Below the pieces are notes generated by a model, which saw only the letters and a list, made by a program, of their open reading frames with translations, had not been told where the DNA came from and did not search any database. The translations under genes were made by a program, and so were the position numbers. A stretch of DNA of 64,000 nt from Ehrlichia japonica. Lineage in GTDB: Bacteria > Pseudomonadota > Alphaproteobacteria > Rickettsiales > Anaplasmataceae. Location: NCBI RefSeq assembly GCF_000632845.1, contig NZ_CP007474.1, positions 62,001 to 126,000 of the forward strand. The letters run 5' to 3'. This document shows positions 57,532-64,000 of this stretch, piece by piece (positions within the stretch are counted from its first letter, which is position 1; each line of letters begins with the position of its first letter).

Positions 57532-58200
57532 TTAAATACGCTCCTTATCTATCTGCTGCTGCGTAGCGTTCACAGCTTGAATGGATGCTAAAGATGAAAA
57601 GTCAATGCTAAGCATAGCCGATACAATAGTGGGCATCTCAGAGTTTTTTACACTATTTACTGTGGCGCTATCTCCTATTATGATAAGGTGATTTTGTCTA
57701 TCTGGTGCAACTATGCTCTTTAAAGTGTATGATAAGAGTGATAACGTAAGGATAGCCAAGCTTACATACATTGCAATACATACTGGATTGTTGAAGTCAA
57801 CAAGTGCTGATATGCCCTTGGCGGAATGTAATACTCCAAATAATGCTGCAAAAGACGTAAGAGAGACTGCAGACATTGCAAGTAACGTTAAACTTGAAGT
57901 GCTTTGTTGAACTCCAAAATCTATTGCAACAGAGGTAGAGGTTACTTTCTTATCTTTCTGAAGACAACAAGCTACTACCACTCCTATGCAAGAAAGTGCA
58001 AATACTCCAGCACAGCACATTAATATTATAGAATATACGTTTTTTATATTAAATGTGATACGACTTGCAGCAATACTAGAAATAGAGAAAACTAAAAGAG
58101 AAAAACTTAATAATCCAAGAAGTAGAAATAGCCTTTCTGCCGTTTCTGCAGCTGATCTACCCGAACTTGGGACCTTATTTTCTTTCATAACAAATACCAT
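57532..58200 (-). CDS. Unrecognised four-helix membrane protein, 222 aa
   Basis: I do not recognise this protein. It has a short charged N-terminus (KENKVPSSGRSAAETAERL), then four hydrophobic segments at about 25-46, 57-83, 104-126 and 137-161, and a polar C-terminal tail of about 60 residues. Codon use is somewhat less AT-biased than in neighbours. The ATG at 58188 is an alternative start. Convergent with lspA. Such small tetraspan proteins without known homologues are frequent in Ehrlichia; function unknown. Confidence 0.7.
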   Translation of the reverse strand: MVFVMKENKVPSSGRSAAETAERLFLLLGLLSFSLLVFSISSIAASRITFNIKNVYSIILMCCAGVFALSCIGVVVACCLQKDKKVTSTSVAIDFGVQQSTSSLTLLAMSAVSLTSFAALFGVLHSAKGISALVDFNNPVCIAMYVSLAILTLSLLSYTLKSIVAPDRQNHLIIIGDSATVNSVKNSEMPTIVSAMLSIDFSSLASIQAVNATQQQIDKERI

Positions 58201-58700
58201 TATAAATAGCCATTTAAAAATTTTAAACCTATTAGTATTATGTTGTCAACAGATATGACAATAATGCTGTGAATAATTTTATGATTTAAAGCACAGCAAA
58301 TACACTGCGTATACTATAGTTATGTACTTAAAAAGTAAAGTATATTCTTCTTTAATCACTAAAGTAAGTAGTCTAAATTACTATAAGATATAGTAATTTA
58401 ATATATTGATTTTTTTAGATATGTTAAATTTAATATATCTGTATTTACTAAATACATTAAGTGTAAATTAGTGATATTTATGATGTTTGAGCATTTTTCT
58501 CAATTACTTGGTTATACTGTGCAAGATTTGTAATCTTGAATAAGAGTATGATGGTTTTTTATCTGTGTGTTACTCTTGTGTAAATTATAAATATTTATTA
58601 ATGTATATCCCTATATCTAATAATAAGGCCTGCTTGTATTATTCATATAATTGATGGCCTGTTGATAATTAAAAATTGGATGCTTATGGTCAATCTATTA
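58201..58700. other. Spacer holding dispersed repeat copy 2
   Basis: 500 bp. The only notable element is the inverted partner of the 51-kb repeat at 58461-58593. Confidence 0.5.
58461..58593 (-). repeat. Dispersed ~135-bp repeat, copy 2 (inverted)
   Basis: Reverse-complement relative of 51072-51205. The central palindrome is at 58522-58538 (CAAGATTTGTAATCTTG on this strand). The two copies flank about 7.3 kb containing sucB, map, prmC, grxC, ribF, lspA and the 222-residue membrane-protein gene. Confidence 0.8.
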
Positions 58701-60056
58701 TTAACCAAGTATATTTTGTTTAGCTGTTATCTGTTTCCCATTTATATTGTTATTTTTTCCTACTTCAATTATTACTAAATCATTAGATAAGATTTTTTTA
58801 GCAATTTTGTTTACTTCTTCTATTGTGATAGCTTCGTACTGAGAGTTATGTTTGTTAATATAACTTGGATCTAATCCACGTAATTGTAAACCTAACAATG
58901 TGTTAGCAACATTATCGTTATCTAACATTGATAAAATAAAAGAGTTAGTTATGCTAGACTTTGCGCTTAAAAAAGTATCCTTACTAACTCCATGGGTTTT
59001 AATACTCTCTATAATATCTGTTAAGACAGATATACATTTTGTTACTGTAGTATTGTCAGTAGTAATTGTACCAAGTAACACATTGCTGTGGTCCATATTG
59101 TCTAATATGCTGCTAGCGTGATAAGTTAATCCTAATTTATCGCGTAATTCTGTCATTAGTATTGAATTAAGGCTCAATCTGCCTAACATATTGTTAAACA
59201 AGTTTGATGTGTGATAATCTTTATCATTGTATGGTACTGTATCTGTAGCAAACATTATTACACTTTGTGGTACATTCTTCCATACATATAATAAACTATG
59301 CTCTCTATTAACAATAGTGTCTGGTATAGTGTTTTTATTGTTACCAGATGGTAGCTTTGATAGAATATATTTATCTAGTAAATCTGATAGTTTCGTTGGA
59401 TCTATATCCCCTGCTACGCCAATAGCTATTTGAGTTTTATCAAAACTGTTTTTTATATATAGTGAAACATCTTCTGGATTAATGTTGTTAATAGTGTTTA
59501 ACGTTCCATGAATTTTGTTTGAATATGGATGGCCTTTAAATATAGCATGGTTTATTTCAGTGTTTGCTATGAATTTAGGAGATGCATATAAAGATTTAAC
59601 ATGTGCACTTTGTTCTGCTATTACTCTATGAAATATTTCTGGATCAGTTACTGGACTGAATAAACAATCACTTAATAAAGCTAAAGCTTCTTCAAAGTTT
59701 TCTGAGAGAGTTTTTATGGATATATAAAAATTATCTATGTCTACATGAAATTTTAAGTCAATGCCTTTACCTTCGAGTTGTTTTGCAAAATCTAAAGCAT
59801 TATTGTTTTCTGATCCTTCTTGTAATATTCGTGATGTAAAATATGCAAGTCCTTGCTTATCAGAAGCGTCATATGCATATCCTGCTTTTTTGAATGCAAG
59901 TTTTAAGGAAATTATTGGTAAGTTGTGATGTGCAACATATAGGTAATGTATCTTATTTTTAGTAGTGGCTTCCTTTATGTTGATATTAATATCGTCTGCG
60001 TATACATTGCATGTAAAAAAGACCAATGTTACTATATAACACAATACATTTCTCAT
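58701..60056 (-). CDS. M16 family peptidase-like protein, non-catalytic partner
   Basis: Secreted or periplasmic zinc-peptidase-family protein, 451 residues with a signal peptide (MRNVLCYIVTLVFFTCNVYA). The M16 fold is recognisable (VAHHNLPIISLKLAFKKAG, GLAYFTSRILQEGS, AIGVAGDIDPTKL, ELRDKLGLTYHASS). The zinc motif HxxEH is absent: the equivalent position reads YFTSR. It follows the catalytic paralog with two bases between them. Such pairs form heterodimers like mitochondrial processing peptidase, with this one as the helper subunit. Confidence 0.88.
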   Translation of the reverse strand: MRNVLCYIVTLVFFTCNVYADDININIKEATTKNKIHYLYVAHHNLPIISLKLAFKKAGYAYDASDKQGLAYFTSRILQEGSENNNALDFAKQLEGKGIDLKFHVDIDNFYISIKTLSENFEEALALLSDCLFSPVTDPEIFHRVIAEQSAHVKSLYASPKFIANTEINHAIFKGHPYSNKIHGTLNTINNINPEDVSLYIKNSFDKTQIAIGVAGDIDPTKLSDLLDKYILSKLPSGNNKNTIPDTIVNREHSLLYVWKNVPQSVIMFATDTVPYNDKDYHTSNLFNNMLGRLSLNSILMTELRDKLGLTYHASSILDNMDHSNVLLGTITTDNTTVTKCISVLTDIIESIKTHGVSKDTFLSAKSSITNSFILSMLDNDNVANTLLGLQLRGLDPSYINKHNSQYEAITIEEVNKIAKKILSNDLVIIEVGKNNNINGKQITAKQNILG

Positions 60057-60058
60057 AA

Positions 60059-61378
60059 CTATTCCCCCAGTTTAGGTAATAAATGTCCGGCCAATCTTAT
60101 ATTTTTTAAGAAAATATTTTCCATAGTGAAATTAATATCTTCAATGGTTACTTTATCTATTATGTCATAAATATTATTGATTTCTGATAGTGGTACTCCT
60201 AAAATTAGATTCATACCGTAGAAATATGATATGAAACTTAGTCCATCAAAAGAATAAGTTAAATGTGCCTTTACCTTGTGCTTTGCATTTTCTAAATATT
60301 CTGGTGAGATACCATTTTTAATATAACTATTTATGCATTTATAAATTTCTTGTTCTACAGTTTCTGTAGAAACTCCATCTTTAGGTATAGCCTCTATGAA
60401 CAGGTAATTATCGCTATTAGTTAAATAGTTATAGTCAGTTCTTATCGATGTAACTATTGGATTTTTAATCACTAGATCGTTGTAAAAAGTACTGAATTTA
60501 CCATTCCCAAGTATTTCTGCTAGCGTCATATTAAGTATATAATTTTTATTTATGATGCCATTTGGTATTTGATACATTAAGAATAGTGTTGGAATTTCTA
60601 CCGAGTTGTCTTCTAATGTTAATGTTATATTTGTTTTGTGTGGAGGTTCCGCCCTAAAAATACGTGTAGATTCTTTATTGTTAGATTCTATCTTTCCATA
60701 GTATTGTTTTGCAAGGTTGATTACTTCCTGTGGATCTGCATCTCCAGTTACGACTAATATAGCATTATTAGGACTGTAGTGGAGCTTATAAAAAGTTTCT
60801 GCAACTTCTCTATTGTAGTTGCTGATTTCATGTTCCCATCCTACTACTGGTCTGCCGTATCCATTGTAATAGAATGTATTTTCCATTTCTTCTTGCAGTA
60901 TATTTTTTGCCTGACTTTCAACTCTCATTTTTCTTTCTTCTAATACTACCTTTTGTTCTCTTATTAATGCTTTATCAGTAATCTTAAGGTTTTGCATCCT
61001 GTCTGATTCAATATCCATAGCAAGAGATAAATACTGTTTTGGTATTAGTTCGTAATATATAGTACAAAATTCGGATGTACTTGCGTTGAAGTTTCCACCT
61101 ATGTCACTAAGAATAGTAGTAAGATTAGGGAATTTTTCTGTACCACTGAACATTAAATGTTCAAAAAAATGTGCTAGTCCAGAATAACCTACTGGATCAT
61201 CAGTACCACCAACTTTATATAGTACCATATGCATAACTGCTGGTGCACGATTATTAGGAATAACGTATACTTCCATGCCATTATCTAACTTTTCATGTGT
61301 AACTTTAATGTCAAAAGATAGGGCATGATTAGCTATGGTAAAAAGAATTGTAAAAAGACAAGTAAAATACTTCATCAT
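60059..61378 (-). CDS. M16 family zinc peptidase, catalytic subunit
   Basis: 439 residues from the ATG at 61378 with a signal peptide (MMKYFTCLFTILFTIANHALS). The inverted zinc motif HFFEH lies at 70-74, with the third ligand in the VVLEERKMR region. It also has SGTEKFPNLTTILSDIGGNFNAST and VTGDADPQEV, typical of the processing-peptidase/PqqL group. An upstream frame extension to 61435 would put 19 residues before the signal peptide and is rejected. AAGG about ten bases ahead supports the choice. Operon with 58701-60056. Confidence 0.92.
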   Translation of the reverse strand: MMKYFTCLFTILFTIANHALSFDIKVTHEKLDNGMEVYVIPNNRAPAVMHMVLYKVGGTDDPVGYSGLAHFFEHLMFSGTEKFPNLTTILSDIGGNFNASTSEFCTIYYELIPKQYLSLAMDIESDRMQNLKITDKALIREQKVVLEERKMRVESQAKNILQEEMENTFYYNGYGRPVVGWEHEISNYNREVAETFYKLHYSPNNAILVVTGDADPQEVINLAKQYYGKIESNNKESTRIFRAEPPHKTNITLTLEDNSVEIPTLFLMYQIPNGIINKNYILNMTLAEILGNGKFSTFYNDLVIKNPIVTSIRTDYNYLTNSDNYLFIEAIPKDGVSTETVEQEIYKCINSYIKNGISPEYLENAKHKVKAHLTYSFDGLSFISYFYGMNLILGVPLSEINNIYDIIDKVTIEDINFTMENIFLKNIRLAGHLLPKLGE

Positions 61379-61896
61379 TACTGTGACCTTACGATTATTT
61401 GTCCAGTAGTTTATATGATAATTTAAGGATATCAAATAAAAAATTATTATCGAACTGTTGATGTAGTTATAAATTTGAGATGGTAATGACAGTTTTTTAG
61501 TTGTTATGAAATCCGATAGTACTTTTATAGCGTAGCTGGATAATTGAAGAATGTGGAAATCTGGTTTTATATATCTTTCTTATTAAAAAATAATTGATAG
61601 ATATTTTATTTAAAGTCACAGTAAAATCCACTTACGTGTACATAAATTTTAATATATTAGTTCTAATGAATTCTTAAAAATTATGTTTTGTAAGGGAATA
61701 TCTTCATTATATAAAATATAAGTAAGATAAATTTGTTAAGATTTATAATAGTGTATATTGTTAATCAAAATATGTATTAATGTTATTATATCAGTTCTTT
61801 ATCGTATAAGGTTTCTAGTTTATAAGAAGTGGGTGTTTGAATGAATGATTAGCAATTGAATATGTGTGTTTTTTATACATAACTCAAAAGAGATAA
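61379..61896. other. Spacer upstream of the M16 operon
   Basis: 518 bp before the 149-bp array, holding presumably the M16 operon promoter. I see no gene or structure. Confidence 0.45.
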
Positions 61897-62650
61897 ACAT
61901 GATGAACTTATATGACATCAGTTTAAGTTTTTGTTATGTTGATTTGTAATTGTTAATTCGTAATGCTGTTATTATTAATGACTAAAGTGTTTCGGTAAAT
62001 AAAGGTCTGTGATTTACACTTCTTAATATCATCGGTAACCATGATCTTTATGAACTTATATGACATTAGTTTAAGTCTTTTGTTATGTTGATTTGTAATT
62101 GTTAATTCGTAATGCTGTTATTATTAATGACTAAGGTGTTTCAGTAAATAAAGGTCTGTGATTTACACTTCTTAATATTATCGGTAACCATGATCTTTAT
62201 GAATTTATATGACATTAGTTTAAGTCTTTTGTTATGTTGATTTGTAATTGTTAATTCGTAATGCTGTTATTATTAATGACTAAGGTGTTTCAGTAAATAA
62301 AGGTCTGTGATTTACACTTCTTAATATTATCGGTAACCATGATCTTTATGAATTTATATGACATCAGTTTAAGTTTTTTGTTATGTTGATTTGTAATTGT
62401 TAATTCGTAATGCTGTTATTATTAATGACTAAGGTATTTTAGTAAATAAAGGTCTGTGATTTACACTTCTTAATATTATCGGTAACCATGATCTTTATGA
62501 ATTTATATGACATCAGTTTAAGTTTTTTGTTATGTTGATTTGTAATTGTTAATTCGTAATGCTGTTATTATTAATGACTAAGGTATTTTAGTAAATAAAG
62601 GTCTATGATTTACACTTCTTAATATCATCAGTAACCATGATCTTTATAAT
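61897..62650. repeat. 149-bp tandem array, five copies
   Basis: The marker AA(C/T)TTATATGACAT starts at 61905, 62053, 62202, 62351 and 62500 (periods 148, 149, 149, 149). A partial sixth start at about 62640 (CATGATCTTTAT) fades out. Each unit has the block TTGATTTGTAATTGTTAATT, then GCTGTTATTATTAATGACTA, GGTCTGTGATTTACACTTCT, and GGTAACCATGATCTTTATGA. Neighbouring copies share point changes (GTGTTTCAG in the 2nd and 3rd, GTATTTTAG in the 4th and 5th), a sign of stepwise amplification. It lies 50 bp downstream of ctaG. I cannot trace it to a gene end with confidence. Likely a variable-number locus. Confidence 0.93.
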
Positions 62651-62705
62651 TTGAATATGTATTTTAGATAGGTTTGTATACACATTGATCATAGAATTCA
62701 TTTCT

Positions 62706-63230
62706 TTATTCTTTGTATTTGAAAAATACATATGAAAGAGTGATTAATTTTACATCGGCGGTGTCAGGATCAGTTTCTATAGCAGGATCTATAAAAAATA
62801 ATACAGGCATTATAGTCTTTTGATGGGGAGCCAGGGTTTGTTTGCTGAAACAAAAACAAGCAACTTTGTTGAAGTATTTTCCTGCTTTATGAGGAGTAAC
62901 ATTGTATACAGCTATTCCGGAGATGTCTTTATCAGATAAATTTTCTGCTCGATAAAAAATTAATTTTTGTTCTCCTGGTTTTACGAATACATAAGGTAGT
63001 TCTGGATAAAATTTCCATGACAATTGTTTATTGATATCTGCATTGAACCTAACTTTAATGATAGTATTTCCTATTTTAGAATTTGATAAAGTACCTGTTT
63101 TTACTGTTCCTCCGTAACCTGTTACCTTACAAAATATGCTATATAATGGGACTGAAGCATATGCTAAGCATATCATAGATAGTATTATTACTATTAAAGC
63201 ATAGATAGTATGTTTTATTCTTGGCTTCAT
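62706..63230 (-). CDS. ctaG: Cytochrome c oxidase assembly protein CtaG/Cox11
   Basis: Delivers copper to the CuB site of cytochrome c oxidase subunit I. The 174-residue protein has one N-terminal TM helix (about 9-29, followed by VPLYSIFCKVTGYGGT) and a periplasmic beta-sandwich. The copper motif is CFCFSKQTL, with YNVTPHKAGKYFNKVACF ahead of it. Starts with a four-base overlap with the rnc stop, so the two are translationally coupled. Confidence 0.95.
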   Translation of the reverse strand: MKPRIKHTIYALIVIILSMICLAYASVPLYSIFCKVTGYGGTVKTGTLSNSKIGNTIIKVRFNADINKQLSWKFYPELPYVFVKPGEQKLIFYRAENLSDKDISGIAVYNVTPHKAGKYFNKVACFCFSKQTLAPHQKTIMPVLFFIDPAIETDPDTADVKLITLSYVFFKYKE

Positions 63231-63907
63231 TTTGTCTTATCATTAATCTGATGTAACATTAAGCTTGCTGCTTTTTGTTCAGCTAATTTCTTATTATGAC
63301 CAGTTGCTTGTATTGCTGTATAAGGTGGAATTCTTACTTCTACTGTGAACGTAGGATTATGGTCTGGCCCAGATTTGTTTACAATGTGATATGTGGGAGC
63401 TGATAACTTTTTTCCTTGTACTAATTCTTGTAGTATAGTTTTTGCATCTTGTGGAGGGGTATTCATATCTGTTGCAGAATGTTTCCAGAATAAATGTATA
63501 AAATCTTGTGCTGCTGTTAATCCTCCATCAAGATATATTGCGCCTATTAAGGCTTCTAGTGCGTTTTCTAAATTACGAAGGTTATTTACACCACCACAAG
63601 CTCTTTCTCCATCTGACATCATAATAAATTGTCCTAAATTTATAGATTGTGCAACTTCCACTAACTTGTTTCCACAAACTAAAGCTGTTTTCTTTTTAGC
63701 AAGATTGCCTTCTGTATCTTTAGGGAAAATATTAAACAGCATTTCAGATATTACTATATTTAATACTGCATCTCCCAGAAATTCTAATCTTTCATAGTTA
63801 AATTTCATTGTGTCCTTTGATATTATACTGGGATGAGTCAATGCCTCATTTAATAATTGTAAATTTTTAAAATTATATTTTATGATTTCCGATATATTTT
63901 TTGTCAT
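63227..63907 (-). CDS. rnc: Ribonuclease III
   Basis: Double-strand-specific endoribonuclease processing rRNA and other transcripts. The 226-residue protein has the signature NYERLEFLGDAVLNIVISE (near 40), a second acidic cluster NALEALIGAIYLDGG, and a C-terminal dsRNA-binding domain (about 155-222, DAKTILQELVQGKKL to NKKLAEQKAASLML). Upstream of ctaG with a four-base overlap; a third gene may precede it at the window edge. Confidence 0.96.
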   Translation of the reverse strand: MTKNISEIIKYNFKNLQLLNEALTHPSIISKDTMKFNYERLEFLGDAVLNIVISEMLFNIFPKDTEGNLAKKKTALVCGNKLVEVAQSINLGQFIMMSDGERACGGVNNLRNLENALEALIGAIYLDGGLTAAQDFIHLFWKHSATDMNTPPQDAKTILQELVQGKKLSAPTYHIVNKSGPDHNPTFTVEVRIPPYTAIQATGHNKKLAEQKAASLMLHQINDKTK

Positions 63908-63917
63908 GTTTTTATTT

Positions 63918-64000
63918 TTAATTGTAATAAGAAGTGTTATGCTTAAATTCTGTTTCTGCTATGGTAATATTATTTTGAATATTGTAGAACTTGATGTAAG
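63918..64000 (-). CDS. Possible C-terminal end of a gene running off the window
   Basis: The minus strand is open from the window edge for 26 codons to a TAA at 63918-63920, reading (…)FYNIQNNITIAETEFKHN and TSYYN. The stop lies ten bases before the rnc ATG, the spacing expected of an upstream operon neighbour. The fragment is too short to name. Confidence 0.3.
   Translation of the reverse strand, partial: YIKFYNIQNNITIAETEFKHNTSYYN

Noticed and set aside
61379-61435. Longer start of the catalytic M16 peptidase
   Set aside because: Would place 19 residues before a good signal peptide; ATG at 61378 has AAGG at suitable distance.
61897-62650. CRISPR or iteron-type origin
   Set aside because: 149-bp contiguous units without unique spacers; no initiator gene or cluster of DnaA boxes nearby.

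Overview
The window is a strongly AT-rich stretch of an alphaproteobacterial chromosome from the Anaplasmataceae, and I read it as Ehrlichia, most likely E. ruminantium. The grounds are a Map1/P28/OMP-1-family surface protein behind an XRE-type regulator at the left end, single-copy housekeeping genes scattered on both strands between very long intergenic gaps, an envelope operon without lpxD (no lipid A pathway), and several tandem arrays built from duplicated gene ends. That last feature is a published hallmark of E. ruminantium. The species call rests on recognition and no database search was run. There are no transposases, phage genes, CRISPR arrays or rRNA genes. One tRNA gene, tRNA-Ser(GGA), is present.

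Layout. 1-2 kb: Map1-family outer membrane protein and its upstream regulator (tr1-like). 2-11 kb: ndk, cca, recJ, icd, ftsY, bioD. 11-16 kb: recA-pyrE-thiF/moeB-like operon, secD, and a 53-residue CHCC zinc-finger protein. 16-19 kb: two proteins I do not recognise. 19-25 kb: lgt, then a decayed region and a tandem array of ftsH 3' ends leading into ftsH and tilS, with tRNA-Ser just upstream. 26-31 kb: trkH, ftsA and the F0 ATP synthase genes atpB-atpE-b'-b. 31-39 kb: a glycerol-1-phosphate dehydrogenase-like protein, a secreted pentapeptide-repeat protein, a SURF1-family protein, a divergent heme-copper oxidase subunit I and pgsA. 39-46 kb: five-copy 197-bp array of purH ends, then purH-fabZ-skp-bamA-rseP on the minus strand. 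46-55 kb: sdhE, a DsbD-like protein, a PBP5-like protein lacking catalytic lysines, gamma carbonic anhydrase, sucB, map, prmC. 55-64 kb: grxC with a duplicated tail, ribF, lspA, a small multi-pass membrane protein, an M16 peptidase pair, a 149-bp tandem array, ctaG and rnc.

Functionally the genes cover respiration (icd, sucB, sdhE, F0 ATPase, ctaG, SURF1), cofactor and nucleotide synthesis (bioD, ribF, pyrE, purH), envelope and lipoprotein biogenesis (lgt, lspA, secD, ftsY, bamA, skp, rseP, fabZ, pgsA), and DNA/RNA maintenance (recA, recJ, rnc, cca, tilS).

The most unusual content is repeat-driven. The 3' ends of purH, ftsH, grxC and an orphan membrane-protein gene are each tandemly copied into the downstream spacer. 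A 149-bp array lies downstream of ctaG. An inverted pair of ~135-bp repeats flanks a 7.4-kb block containing sucB through lspA. Among proteins, the PBP5-like protein with both active-site lysines replaced is the best candidate for a changed function.
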